64,000 bases of DNA from Leptodactylus fallax (GCA_947044405.1 CAMRHE010000133.1:2480001-2544000), one strand, 5' to 3'. Numbered from the stretch's first letter, positions 12,971 through 24,595 are shown. Program-made: numbers and translations. The notes: generated by a model not told the origin, from the sequence alone.

Positions 12971-13464
12971 TATCCTGTTTAAATTCAGCACCGTTTATCT
13001 GATTTATTTTCAGGTCATTGACCTCAGCTGTGATGTTTTCATTTATAAGCTCACTACCCCTCCCTGTGAGCAGTGCCAGCAAACAAAACATGATAGCAGC
13101 ACGAGACCTCCTTGCCCCTTAAAGCCACTTATGGGAGAGATTTATTGGATGGTCAGATACGCGGAGGAGAGCAATGCTACATGGACTAAAGAAGTGAGAC
13201 ATAAAACAAGACACTGTGACACAAAACAGACCTTGTAGCAGGGAGGGAATTTGCACACAGGGAAAAGTAGAGAAGGGAGGGGTACACAGAGTGAGAGCAG
13301 GCAGATGAATCATGGGAAATGTAGTTTGTCCTCAGATTCGCTTCATGTAAATAACAGTGATACAAGGAGCAGCAAGTAAAATAAAGCCAAGCAAAGGGCT
13401 CCACAAGGAAACTGAGGATTTAGCACTGCTGTGGATGTATGTGCAGTTAATTTTTGGAAACTGC

Positions 13465-13498
13465 CAAGGCTACCAACAATTTTGTCTACGTGTGTGTA
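13465..13498. mobile_element. Old Tc1 copy, right terminus
   Basis: CCAACAATTTTGTCTACGTG matches the Tc1 end ATCAATTTTGTCCACGTC with few changes. Together with 11835-11967 it suggests that the MITE was inserted into an older Tc1 copy. Confidence 0.5.
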
Positions 13499-13796
13499 TA
13501 TATCTCTATCAGATACATATGTCACATGCACACTTTCAAATTTGAAAAAAAATCAACTTGTTCCAAAGTAGCTTTCAAAATGGCCACCGGGTTGGACATT
13601 GCCCCACACAGATTTCCCCCCTTCCCCTCAGCAACATGCCACATGCAAGGTGGCATTCCCAACAATCGTTTTCCATTGATTCCGGTGTCTCCATACCTTT
13701 CGACGACCCTGTAACGAGTGAAAGTAAAAACAAACCCAACCTACTAAATCACTTCTTTATATTTCACTGACATTTGGCATATAATGTAGAATTCTA

Positions 13797-13802
13797 TTTA
13801 TT
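13797..13802 (-). promoter_or_regulatory. ECHDC3: Candidate ECHDC3 poly(A) signal
   Basis: AATAAA on the minus strand, 27 bases past the stop codon. If used, the 3' untranslated region would be only about 50 bases. Other signals further downstream are possible. Confidence 0.45.
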
Positions 13803-13828
13803 TTCCGCAGTGATATCTCCATTGGCGT

Positions 13829-14149
13829 TCATTCTTGTGCGTTAGTCCACACTGGTTTCCTTTTTTGTGTGAAGGCCTCTATCCCTTCTTGTCCATCCTT
13901 TAACATCAGGTTTTGTAACATAACTAGGGATGTAAGTCTGTACGCCTCCTCTAAGCCTTGTGAAATTTGTTTGTAGAATGTCGCTTTTCCAAGAGCAACT
14001 ACGGTTCGGCTCGCCTGGCAGATTTTCTGTGCGATTCTCCTGGTTTCTTCTTCCAGGTTCTCCTCAGGCACCACCCTACTCACTAGTCCATGCAGCAAAG
14101 CATCATGTGCCGATATAGGTTCGCCTGTAAAGAGCATTTCTAAGGCAAT
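13829..14149 (-). CDS. ECHDC3: ECHDC3 exon 5 (terminal)
   Basis: Codes for residues 186-291 and the stop. Contains [20 protein letters not shown], then [10 protein letters not shown] and the C-terminal QKRKPVW. The acceptor follows TATTTTTGCAG. The phase is 0, matching exon 4. Confidence 0.95.
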   Translation of the reverse strand: MALEMLFTGEPISAHDALLHGLVSRVVPEENLEEETRRIAQKICQASRTVVALGKATFYKQISQGLEEAYRLTSLVMLQNLMLKDGQEGIEAFTQKRKPVWTNAQE

Positions 14150-17100
14150 CTGCAAAAATAAATGGTGTAGGTTGGTTCAGAACTCAGGCAATTTAGAATG
14201 CAGAATAATACACAAAAGAGGGAATGTTACAAAAATTGTTGCTCAAGAGGAGTTTTTCTACGTTAACTTTCATGACCTGCATCCTTAGGCGACTTTCCAC
14301 CGATTCCTGCACAGTTGGAATTTTCTCTCTATCCCCCACCATTCCTGAGCAATCAGTGTTGTTAGAGTTGGTGCCTGATATGCTGTTTAGGCTTTGTCAA
14401 GTGGGTGGTGCCAGACAGGAGCAGGAAAGGGGGTGTGATTCAGAGCTCCAATTAGAAGCAGGCAGAGTAAGACCCCATATAATAATATGGGATCCCAGAT
14501 TTGTATTGGTGACATAAACAATTGCACCATTTTTATTTCTGCCATTTAGTGATCATGTTAAATATTGTGTCAATCTTATTGCAGTTTGCCGATCCCGGGC
14601 ATTAGGAACAGGTGCTCGGCTGTGAGTACATAGCTGGGCACCCACTTCTGATAATGTAGGAGACCCCGCAATTGTCATAGAAAGTCAGTCATGTCTGAAT
14701 AAGGCCCATTATCGACCAACATAAAGAGTCTATATAATATTATAGTGCCTGAGATATATTTGTTTGAAGTGACCTCCTGCCTCAGCTTCCCTACATCATA
14801 CAAGAGTCCGTATACCCGTACACCAGGGAGGTGCAGTATACAGATCCTAGCTCTCAATAGAGAAACAAGGAAAGAATAAAGAAATGCAGAATTTCACAGA
14901 AAGGAGCCGAAATGTGTTAATAAAGTATATTAATGACACAAATACTGCCAGAAAATCAAAACTTTTTGGAAAGTTTAGTTATAAATATTTGAAATTTCCA
15001 TAATTTTTTTTTTTTTTTTAGCCTTACCACATACTAACCTTTTTTGGCACTGCCCTTCCTAAAGCAACAGCCGGCGTAGAGCAGAACAGTCCCACGTTGA
15101 CACCCGGTGTTGCAAATTTGGACTTCTCAGAGGCAACAGCAATATCACAGCTGGCAACGAGCTGACATCCAGCCGCAGTGGCGAGACCGTTCACCTGGGC
15201 TATAACAGGAACTGGAATGGTTTGGATTGTTGTCATGAGCTGCGCACAATATACAGTATATCTTAAGCAAGAAGGCAAATTCATTCACATTGTAACAACA
15301 CTACACCGAATTCTGTAAGACTCTCTATGTCTCTCTCTTGCTCTTGTCACACCTTAACGTAACACCTTAACTGAGGCCCCTCGTTGCAGAAACGCAGCTT
15401 CTTTTGTTGCAGATTTTGCTGCGTTTTTTTGAGCCAAAGCGAAGAATGGCTACAAAAGGAATTGGAAATATATAGGAAGCACTTATACTTCTCCCATCTA
15501 CTCAATCTACTCCTGGCTTTGGCTCAAAAAAACCCAGCAAAATCTGCAACAAAAACCACTGCATTTCTGCAACGTGGGGCCTCAGCCTTAAGATCTCCGA
15601 TATTCACCATTTCCGCCAGGGAATGGCTGGGCCCCAAGGCAAACATTTGACATGGCCCCCCCCCCCCCAATGAACCGCCGCCCCCAACCCCCCCAGACCG
15701 CCCCTCCTATTATGCGCCATAGTGGCAACAGCACACAGTATTATGCCCCATAGTGGCCCCTGCACATAGTATTATGCCCCATAGTGGCCCCGGCACACAG
15801 TATTATGCCCCATAGTGGCCCCTGCACAGTATTATTCCCCATAGTGGCCCCTGCACACAGTATTATGCCCCATAGTGGCCCCTGCACACAGTATTATGCC
15901 CCATAGTGGCCCCTGCACAGTATTATGCCCCATAGTGGCCCCTGCACACAGTATTATGCCCCATAGTGGACCACCCATGAACGATTATTATACTCTGGGG
16001 TCTGAAAAGATGATGATCGGAGATCCAGGGGAGGATACAAACATAAAAAACAATGCTACTTACCTCTTCCTCGTTCCGCTGCACTCTCCTGTGCGCTACT
16101 TTGGCCATCTTCAATGTTGGAGCAGATCTCATATGATCCAGGCCGGCGTAGCAACGCAAAATGACGTCGGCTGACGTCTGGGATGTCACCAAACAGGCCC
16201 GAAGCCTACCGGAGCGCAGGAGAGGTAAGTTACAGTGTTTTTTATGTTCCCTCACCTCTCCTGGGCCCCCGATCGTTATACTCAGAGGTCTGAAATACCC
16301 CGGAGTATAATGATAGCAGTGTTTGTGGGGTTCGCGGTAGTGGCTGTCAAAGGGCTCCGGGCCCTTTAATGTCCCCAGGTCCTGTGGCAGCTGCTACCGC
16401 TGCTACCCCGGTATTTATGCCCCTGATTTAGCCATAGACTGCAATACCCTTGTATTTCAGTCTATGGTACAAGCGATCTGTAGGGGTCTAAAAGAAAAAG
16501 ATTTAAAAAAAAAGAAAAAATTATATATAAGTTCAAATCACCCCCTTTTTATAGATTCTAAATTAAATAAACACAATACAAATACTTCTGAAAATTTCCA
16601 AACTACAAACATATAAAAATATTTTTCCCATACGTTGAACATGAGGAAAAAAAAAAATCAAAATGGCCAATTTCACTTTAAAAAAAAAAAATTGAATAAA
16701 AAGCGAACAAAAAGTCAGACATTCCCCAAAATGGTATTAATAAAATAAAAAGATATATCTGGCTTCACAAAAAAGATTCCTTATGCAGCCCCGTATATTA
16801 AAATATAAAAAAGTTTATGGGTGTCAGAATATGGCAACTTTAAGAATTTATTTTTATTTTTCCCAAAGTTTTAGATTTTTGTGTTAAGGTGTTAAACAAA
16901 AAAAACTGTATAAATTTGGTATCACTATAACCGACACGACCCACAGAATACAGGTCACCTGTCAGTTTGGCTGCGTAGTAAACACCATAAAAATAAAACC
17001 CCAAAGAAAATTGCACAAATTCCATTTTTTTTTTCTAAATCTACCCATTCTAAATTTTTTGCAGCTTCCCAATACATCATAACTTTGTACAGAATATGAC

Positions 17101-20100
17101 ATGGCAAAGTACAATCCGTCCCGGAAAAAAAAGCCCTCATACAGCTCTGTGAATGGAAAGATAAAAAAAAAAGTTTTGACTTTTGGAAGTCAAACACAAG
17201 TCAAGAACTTTTGGAAGTCAAGAACAAAAACAGATGGTAGCAGTGGGAAGGGGCTAATAAATATGTCCATACTATATTTCTGTGGTTTTGTTACACGTAA
17301 GACATTCACCTTTATACAGGCATTAAATACATCAGCATGATAGGCTTCGCCATGAGCGGCTGTGAATTCCTTAAGATTGTGGCCAGATGAAAACACGGGT
17401 CCAGTGGCTGAAAAACAAACAATGAAAGGAGTAAATAATGTTTTTAGTTGCACCAAGTTTAACTTCATGATCAGTGGCGGGCTGACCTCCATCAATACCA
17501 AGAACGGGGTCTGGTTCTCCTGTCATGGTGCAAGCTTTGGGAGAACCAAACCCCCATTCTCAGGAACAGTGGGGATCCCATCAGTTTGACCCTCACCGTC
17601 CATGAAGTTATCAACTATCCTATTAATGGAGCATAACTTTAAAAGACTTGGTACAACCCCTTTAAACAGAGAGACATCAGTAATAGTAATTTCGCAGTGG
17701 TGCACTCTGTGTAAACAGCCATGTTTTTTGTGCACTTGTCTTCCAGCGTGGCAGTTAACAGAAGGGCAGTTATGTCTCGACATGAGTTGCTTAGTAAATT
17801 GTGCAAAACCATGATAAATTATACAAATCCCTTTCCTGTTCCAACATTCCCTTGTGGGTCCATAAAGGCATGGTTTGACCAGTTTGGTGTGGAGGAACTA
17901 CAGTGGCATCTATAGGGACTTGGCCTCAACCACATCCAACATACTTGGATGAACTGGAACTCCGACTGTATGCCAGACCTTGTCCAGAATCAGTGGTTGA
18001 CATCACAAATGCTCTGTAGGCTGAATATACACCAATTCCCACAGACATACTTTAAAGATTTTTGGAAAGATTTCCCAGAAGAGTAAATGGTGTTACGACC
18101 ATAAAATGTGGCTTCACATCATGTTACTCCACGTCTATGGTTTTTGAATGAGATTCCCAACAAGCTTAACTGTCCACACTTTTTGCAGCAGCCATTAAAG
18201 GGGTTTCCCATGAACATAACCATACCTAAATTTGTAGACAAAATATAAATTTCAAAATTTACAAAATTGTAAAGATTTCCTCTAACCATCTTAGTGGTGA
18301 CATCTTTAGCCTTGATCTGTGGCCAATGGATATGCAGGAACTTTCTATGGTCTGGGATTTGTCAGAAAGCCAGCCATGATGTCCTTGTTGTGTCGGGTTA
18401 TAAGGCAGAGACACTACATGTATGAGAAGATAACCAGCCTTGATGTCCTTATTGTGGACAGGTTATCAGGCAGGGACACTACATGTATGAGAAGATAACC
18501 TGACCACAATAAGGACATCATGGCTGGTTATCAGGATGACACTACATGTATGAGAGGATAACCCGGACACAATAAGGACATCATGGCTGGTTATCAGGAG
18601 GACACTACATGTATGAGAAGATAACCCGGACACAATAAGGACATCATGGCTGGTTATCAGGATGACACTACATGTATGAGAAGATAACCCGGACACAATA
18701 AGGACATCATGGCTGGGTTTCTGACAAGTCCCAGACCATAGAAAGTTCCTGCATTCATGGTCGTATCCATTGGCAGCCGATCAAGACAAAAGATGTCACC
18801 ACTAAGATGGTTAGAGGAAATCTATAAAATGCTATAAAATATAAAATTTTAAATTATTTATATTTGCAAAAATGTTCAACTTTAGTCGTCCACAAATTTA
18901 ACTCTGGTTATGTTCAATCTTTTAAGGGGCTTTATTCTAATGTGTAGGGTTTTCATAGCAGTCTAGAATAAGGGCTGCAAGGCAGATCATGCAAGGGTAT
19001 CATTTCTACCCCTAAAGGTTTTGCTAAAATAAAAAAGTTTGTTTATAGGAAATCTGCCGGGCCAATGTAGGGGTCATAAAAAGCTAGCAATGAACCGTGT
19101 GGGGGCCATAAAAAGGGACAATGTACCGTGGGAGCCAATAAAAGGCAGTGTTATACTGTGTGGGAGCCAACATTGGGGGATTTTTTTTGAATGGCAAATG
19201 GTCAAATTTAATTAATGCGCCCCACATACTTTTGCTTGCAGCCCCCAAAATGTGTTGCATCTATGACAGAAGAGGAAAGTAAGTCACAATATTAATATTC
19301 CATGTATGTACATTATTCATATGAAGTATACAACAAGATTCTAGGAATACCTGCAATGACAATGACCCTCAAATCCTTGTCATCGACCTCATGTAGGATG
19401 TCTTTCTGCAGAGACTGAAGCATAGCGAGCGACAGTGCGTTCCTCTTCTGAGGATTATTCATGGTGATTTTTCTGTTCAGAAATAATAGTTATAACCTTA
19501 AAGGGGTTATATAGCTTCCAAAAATTATCTGCAAATACATCCACACCACTGCTAAATCCTCACTGTTCCCTTGTGCATCCTTTGCTTGGCTTTTTTTTTA
19601 CTTGCTGCTGCTTGTATTACTGTTACATGCAGTGAAACTGTGGACAAACTACATTTCCCAGGATTCATCTGCTTGCTCTCACTTTCTGTGTACCCCTCCC
19701 TTCTCCACTCTCCCCTGCAATGAAATCACAGGTAATAAATCCCTCCCACATCCGAGGTCATGTGGCTGCTGTGATGTTTCGTTTGCTGGTTGCACTGCTC
19801 ACAAGGAGGGGTAAGGAGCTTGCAATCGAACGTCACAGCTTAAGTCAATGACCTGGAAATAATTCACATAAAAGGTGCTGAATTTAATCCGAATACAAAT
19901 TGGGAAGTGTTTTGTATTGATGCATCCTGTTATTTGGCCCATATATCTTAAAAACTGGACAACCCCTTTTACTCCTTCACGCCACAATTTTTGTTTTTGC
20001 ATTTCTGTTTTTCCCTCCCCCATTCCAAGAGACATAATTTTTTCAGTTCACAGAATCACATGATGTCTTATTGTTTGCGGGACAAATTGTACTTTGTAAT

Positions 20101-23100
20101 GTCACCAATGTACTGGGAAGCTGGAAAAAAATTCAGAATGAGATGGAATTGGGAAAAAAAACGCATTTGTGGGTTTAATTTTTACGGCATTCACTATGTG
20201 GCAAAAATGACGTTACCTGTATTCTGCGGGTCAGTACGACCACGGCGATACCAAATTTATATAGTATTTGTAATGCTTTGATACCTTTTAAAAAAATTGA
20301 AAACTTTGCAAAATAGAAAAAAAAAAATTGTCTTGCCATATTGTACCTGTAACTTTTTTATATTTATGTGTATGGAGCTGGGTATGGCGTCTTTTTACGA
20401 CGGACAAGATGACGTTTTCATTGATACCATTTTGGGAAAGTTCTGATGGTTTGATCACTTTTTATTCCATTTTTTTTATAGGAGGCAAAAAGTTGAAAAA
20501 ACAGCTATTTGGCTATTATGATTTTTTCCCTGTTACACCTTTCACCGTATGTGATAAATATTTTAATATTTTGGACATTTTGGAGTGTGGGGACCCCTAA
20601 AGTGTTTATGGGAGCCTTCAGTAGCCCTTAATGCCAAGTGACTTATCTGTACGTCATTGGTCACGAGGGACTGTATGGAGAGGGATCAGGAACTAAGCCC
20701 TCTCCATCCAGGGCACAGTCTGTACAAAACAGCCAGGACCTGCTGCTAACAGACTCAATTGGTGCCGGCAAATGATCGTCGCGATCGGTTGCCATGACAG
20801 CCGAGAGCCTATTGAAGTCTCTCAGGTCTGTCATTAATATAGGTCTATTACACTGCGATAGGCAGCATGTAATAGAAGACAATAGATTTAATACAGTAGT
20901 ATTGCAGTGTACTGCATGGGGGATTAGACCCCATAGGTTTCAAGGTCTCTACTGAATCTAAAAATAAAAGTGAAAAAAAAAACTAAACTAAAAAAAAACA
21001 TGAAAATTCACATATAAAACAATAATAAATAAACACTTTAGGGATCCCCGCCCAGAATGCCCAAGCTATTAAAATATAAAAATATTTATCCCATATGGTG
21101 AACACTGTGGCTGTGAAAAAAAAAAATCAAAATGGCCAAATTTCTGTTTTTTCAACACTTTGACTCCGAAAAAAATTTTTAAAAAAGTGATCAAACCTTC
21201 AGACCTTCCTCAAAAAGGTATCAATAAAAACGCCACCTTGTCCCGAATAAAAAGACGCCATGCCCAGCTCTGTACACCTAATATAAAAAAGTTACAGGTG
21301 TCACAATATGGTAACCCAAAGAAATTTTTCTATTTTACAAAGTTTATAATTTTTTGAACGGTATCAAAACATTACAAATACTATATAACTTTGGTATCGC
21401 TGCGATCATACTGACCCACTGAATACAGGTAACAGGTCATTATTACCACATAGTGAATGCCGTAAAAATTAAACCCATAAGAAATTGGCACAAATACATT
21501 TTTTTTCCAGTTCCACCTCATTCTGAATTTTTTTTCCACCTTCCCAGTACATTGTAATGGCGCCATTCAATATCCTGTACAAAGTACAATTTGTCCTGCA
21601 AACAATAAGCCGTCATGTGACTCCGAAAAATGAAAAAAAATGATGGCTCTTGGAATGTGGGGAGGAAAAAAAGGATCTGCAAAAATGAAAAATTCCTCGG
21701 TCCTTAAGGGGTTAAAGTACCAATAAAATGGGTGAGATTTCCTCTCATTCACATGTTTCGGAAAAGCTGTGTTTTCAAAACAACTTGCTGCGATTTTCAA
21801 AAACATACGCTTACTTTAGTTGCAGAATCGTCTGCATTTTCTTTCTGGATTTAATAGTGAAAAAATGCAGCAAAAATTCTGTGAAAAATGCAATTTTTTT
21901 TTTAGCTGCATTTTCACTTCGTGGAGCCTAATAGGGAAATTTATTACCTTACATCTACGTTGTGCATCATGCCATATATGCCGATTTATATTATATACTT
22001 TACAGATTTTATGTAACTAGCCGCTGACCTAAAAATCATATATATCAGTATGTGACAGATCACCAAAAATTCCCGAATCTGACACTCCAAGTCTGCCGGA
22101 TTCTGGATTCTTGTACAATTCCTAAAGTTGATGCTGAAGATGTTATGATAGAGCGGAGCCCTGTTACAAGTTTTGCTATGGGGCGAAACCTGGGAAGGAC
22201 AGGAGGGGGGTAGGACTTGTTTTGGCTGGGGGAGGGGGCACTTTCTCTCGCTGTTGGTATAGCCCTCTGTACAGGGGAGGGGTGAGCGGTGCAGGGAGAG
22301 GACTGTGTGTCGCTGCACTCGGGACTGTTCACACTATGCTCCTAGCACTGCGAGAGCCGACTGTGAAGCTGAGGGGCCTCCTGGCTTTTGACCTTCGGGT
22401 GAAGGGAGAGGGGCTAAGGTGGGGGGTTCCAAAAGGGAGGCGAGCCCTCTCCTGGCCCTGCAGCAGGACATGGAGGGCTGCCATGGTATCTGTAAGGAAA
22501 CTGTAACACCCAGAGACTATATACTCCAGAGAGTCCGGGGAACATGTGACCTCCACAGCCAGTGAGGCCCGAGACTGTAACAGGGCCACATCCCTTAAAG
22601 GGACAGCGCCCCACAGTCAGACAGCAGGGGGTCGTAACTAGGAGCCTTACCTGAGAATGTTATGCTATGAGGAGGAACTTATGGTCCGTATGATCTATAA
22701 TATTTTCTATATATTTTATTCCCCCTCTGGGAGCGCTGGATTTTGGTTCTGCGGTTCTCAGACTGCCATAGACACAGATTGAGCTGAACACTTTGCACAT
22801 TTTGCATATGTGACGTTTATGATACGGCTCCCATACTGCGGATATAACTGCACAATGTGACTGACGACCAGGAAGCTGCAGTCTGGCAGTGTCATATGGT
22901 ATATTAGAGGTTTATGGAGACTCGCCCGGACGTCTTCTACTACACAGGGCTCCATACTATGCAGACAGTCACATTGTTTCCTGTGCTGCTCCTCCTGTCA
23001 CCTGCCCCGTACCTGATGCCAGCCTCCTGCACAGACTCAGTGAGTGGCGGATGTTCTCGCTGCGCTGTGCCCACCAGCCGTCTCCACAGGACAGTCACTG

Positions 23101-23146
23101 CCCGTCCTGGGGCCCTCACAGCTGCCGGACATAACCGGGGATACAT
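13829..23146 (-). CDS. ECHDC3: ECHDC3, complete five-exon gene (overview)
   Basis: Enoyl-CoA hydratase domain-containing protein 3, a mitochondrial member of the crotonase superfamily. Joining 23146-23013, 19472-19351, 17407-17310, 15239-15039 and 14149-13829 gives 291 codons plus stop with every splice phase closing. Human ECHDC3 is about 300 residues. Residues 1-30 are Arg-rich without acidic residues, as expected for a mitochondrial presequence. The crotonase fold follows: [11 protein letters not shown] (about 50-60), an oxyanion-hole segment SSGHNLKE (92-99), and [16 protein letters not shown] (140-155). The two Glu residues used by classical hydratases are replaced (Gln144 in GCQL, Gly164 in TPGVNVG). 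The human protein has the same replacements, so hydratase activity is doubtful and the biochemical role is not settled. Family assignment is firm. Confidence 0.95.
14150..15038 (-). other. ECHDC3 intron 4
   Basis: No gene is nested in it. It contains a poly(T) run at about 15006-15019 close to the donor side. I recognise no named repeat. Confidence 0.5.
15039..15239 (-). CDS. ECHDC3: ECHDC3 exon 4
   Basis: 67 codons (residues 119-185), phase 0 at both ends. Starts [19 protein letters not shown] after GCGCAG and ends AVPKK before GTTAGT. It carries the [14 protein letters not shown] and [13 protein letters not shown] segments that form half of the active-site pocket. Confidence 0.96.
15371..15585. 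mobile_element. Foldback MITE in ECHDC3 intron 3
   Basis: The ends are inverted repeats: CTGAGGCCCCTCGTTGCAGA on the left and TTTCTGCAACGTGGGGCCTC on the right. A long inner stem includes GATTTTGCTG pairing with CAGCAAAATC. It has no coding capacity. Confidence 0.8.
15617..16425. mobile_element. hAT-like non-autonomous element with a 31-bp minisatellite
   Basis: Begins CAGGGAATGG and ends TTATGCCCCTG, with likely 8-bp target duplications (ATTTCCGC before, ATTTAGCC after, imperfect). At about 15705-15968 it contains some 8 copies of a 31-bp unit resembling TGCCCCATAGTGGCCCCTGC plus ACACAGTATTA. Some copies lack a CA. Downstream lies a GC-rich core and the pair TTATACTCAGAGGTCTGAA and GGAGTATAATGAT. 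Confidence 0.65.
16434..17250 (-). repeat. Partial copy of the long-inverted-repeat element
   Basis: Shares with the arm at 21040-21716 strings such as TGTAGACACC-like spacing, ACCCACAGAATACAGGT versus ACCCACTGAATACAGGT, and CTTCCCAATACATCAT versus CTTCCCAGTACATTGT. Near 17175-17225 a short duplication of CTTTTGGAAGTCAA is visible. It ends just before ECHDC3 exon 3. Confidence 0.6.
17310..17407 (-). CDS. ECHDC3: ECHDC3 exon 3
   Basis: Completes Ala86 and codes for residues 87-118. Contains [20 protein letters not shown], the oxyanion-hole segment of the crotonase fold. The acceptor follows TTTGTTTTTCAG and the donor is AAAG then GTGAAT. Confidence 0.95.
17830..18190 (+). pseudogene. Second Tc1-type transposase, 3' end fragment
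   Basis: Broken frames read [11 protein letters not shown], then [16 protein letters not shown] and DITNAL, then FPRRVNGV. This is the usual order of the end of a Tc1 transposase, where the family has NPIEHLWDELE. The catalytic Glu motif is degraded. The sequence differs from the Tc1 at 12041-12970, so it is a separate family. Confidence 0.65.
18195..18925. mobile_element. TTAA MITE with internal tandem expansion
   Basis: Starts TTAAAGGGGTTTCCCATGAA and ends GTTATGTTCAATCTTTTAA, a degenerate inverted repeat. It is the same family as 8641-9141. It sits in ECHDC3 intron 2. The extra length comes from the minisatellite inside it. Confidence 0.75.
18405..18715. repeat. 63-bp minisatellite, about 5 units
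   Basis: The unit contains GACACTACATGTATGAGA, then GATAACCCGGACACAATAAG, then GACATCATGGCTGGTTATC. Copies recur at 63-base spacing near 18474, 18537, 18600 and 18663. Since 63 is divisible by three, the minus strand shows a 21-residue periodic open frame that is not a gene. Confidence 0.9.
19351..19472 (-). CDS. ECHDC3: ECHDC3 exon 2
   Basis: Completes Arg45 and codes for [18 protein letters not shown] onward to VIVIA, residues 46-85, then the first base of Ala86. The acceptor is TTTCTGAACAG and the donor is GCAG then GTATTC. The NNP-KRNALS motif is diagnostic of the family. Confidence 0.96.
19498..19970. mobile_element. Uninterrupted TTAA MITE, paralogue of the one hit by Tc1
   Basis: Starts TTAAAGGGGTTATATAGCTT and ends GGACAACCCCTTTT. 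Matches 11968-12040 plus 12971-13462 in reverse orientation. Near 19890-19920 it reads straight across the point where Tc1 sits in the other copy. Confidence 0.75.
19971..21716. mobile_element. Element with inverted repeats of about 650 bp
   Basis: The left arm (19971-20600) and right arm (about 21040-21716) are complementary. Examples are CATTCCAAGAGACATAA against the reverse of TGGCTCTTGGAATG, and CTGTATTCTGCGGGTCAGTA against the reverse of TACTGACCCACTGAATACAG. The middle, 20600-21040, is unique and non-coding. Frames in the arms look periodic but match no protein. It sits in ECHDC3 intron 1. Confidence 0.75.
21717..23012. other. ECHDC3 intron 1, part next to exon 1
   Basis: GC content rises from about 22150 on. 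No repeat was named. A minus-strand frame starting near 22480 could be mistaken for a first exon but is not the one chosen (see rejected items). Confidence 0.45.
23013..23146 (-). CDS. ECHDC3: ECHDC3 exon 1 (start codon)
   Basis: 44 codons plus AG. Starts [20 protein letters not shown], Arg-rich and without acidic residues, and ends TESVQEAGI before the donor AG-GTACGG. The AG joins the A of exon 2 to give Arg, producing [12 protein letters not shown], which aligns with the human DGIRNIVLSNP. This start is the first Met in the open frame; the true start could be further upstream. Confidence 0.88.
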
Positions 23147-24138
23147 CTCTGCTTGTTATTCTCAGCAAACTTTGCACAGCACTATATAATATAACGGAGA
23201 CGCAGTGCTGCCCCCTAGTATGGAGGATCTGTACTGCAGCAGACTCACCAGGTCTCTTACCTGTTCCTTCTGGTTCATGTTTCTGTATTTGACCAGTTCT
23301 GTTTCCTCTCGATGGCCGGCTTTAGGCTGACCATGTACATCATTTGTGTGAGAACGCTAATATTTTCTGTGACTTTTTTTCATGTTGTTTTAACCACTTC
23401 AGGATCAGTTTCCCTAGTTCAGAACTAGTCACATTTTTGGATTTTTTTTTCATTTGCAATGTTTTTTCATTTCGGCTTAATCAAATAGTCTTTGCGTCTT
23501 TTTTCTCGGTGATCAGCAGGGCTTTATTTTTGTTATTTTTGCATGTTTTTCTTTTTTGTTATATCTGGGAAAATGTAAACAAAAAAGGAAGGCAATGTGT
23601 CTGTGCTATATAAAAAAACATGAAAAATGTGAAAAAACAAAGTGCTTCAAAAAGTTTTATTTTTAACCACTTCAGTGCCGGGCTAATTTCTCAGGTTCAG
23701 GAGCAGAAACATTTTTGTTTTTTTTTTCGTATATGCGATTTTGAGAACTATAACATTTTTATCATTTGGGTCATTCAACAAATTTTTGCCTCTTTTTTCA
23801 GTGACACATAGGACTTTATTTTTATGTATGCGTTATGGTGGGTTTTTTTTCAACTGTATTGTCAGGGGTGGGCTAGAAGTTGTGATGTGGGCGTGGTATT
23901 GACATATTTATTTTATTTTAGTGAATCCCATCCACACATTGGAGAAAAATACACGCAGCAGCGGAAATGCTGCAATTTCCAAAACAGTGGTGGATTTGGA
24001 AATCGCAGCATGTCAATTATACCTACGGAAACGCCCTATTGAAGCAGAAAAGCATTGGAACAAAAACCGCGGTGCGTTGCCACCACGGTTTTTCCTGCAG
24101 TTCTTTTGTGCTGCGGCCCACTACATGGGGCCTTAGTC
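23147..24138. other. Region upstream of ECHDC3
   Basis: The promoter must lie here or close by, but I see no clear TATA box. Poly(T)-rich sequence at 23380-23560 and 23680-23880 and a MITE fragment at about 23925-24135 (ending near ACATGGGGCCTTAG) take up most of the space. Confidence 0.4.
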
Positions 24139-24305
24139 TAAAGGGGTTGTGCAGGATTAGAAAAGATGGCTGCTTTCTTCTTCTCAGGAAGTGACCTCAC
24201 ATCCAGGCTACAGCTCAGTCCCATTAAAATGAATGTGCCCGGCAGACGTGATGTCACTTCCTGAGAAGAAATCAGCCATGTTTTCTAATCCTGCACAACA
24301 CTTAA
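24139..24305. mobile_element. Short foldback TTAA-type MITE
   Basis: The left arm AAAGGGGTTGTGCAGGATTA pairs with TAATCCTGCACAACACTTAA, and AGGAAGTGAC pairs with GTCACTTCCT inside. It is about 165 bp with no coding capacity. Confidence 0.8.
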
Positions 24306-24595
24306 TTGTTGCATGCCTCATTAAAGGGGTGCACTCGAATGGGAGCTAAGCCGCAGTGACTTGGTTCAGCCATTACAGAGAACAGCGCTCTCTGCTTCCT
24401 GCTCCATTCTCTGTATCCGCTGCGGAGAACTGCTGACCGGAGGAGATGCCGGGTGTCAGACCAACACCAATCCAATATTGATTGATAAAGTCCCATAATA
24501 TGTGAGTTGTCTCCTTCATGGATTAGACTTTTTTTCCAGCACATCCCACAGATACTTGATCAGATAGAGATCTGGGGAATATGGGGGCAGAGTCA

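Noticed and set aside
18466..18696. Periodic 21-residue open frame on the minus strand
   Set aside because: It is a shadow of the 63-bp minisatellite, which is a multiple of three.
19991..20600. Open frames of 90-96 codons on the plus strand
   Set aside because: They lie in the left arm of the long-inverted-repeat element. Similar frames appear wherever the arm occurs, with no conserved protein.
22390..22480. Alternative ECHDC3 first exon starting MAALHVLL
   Set aside because: A donor with the right phase exists (CGAAG then GTCAAA) but the peptide end has no match to the conserved EAGIRK-type junction. The exon at 23013-23146 fits the family and has a better donor.
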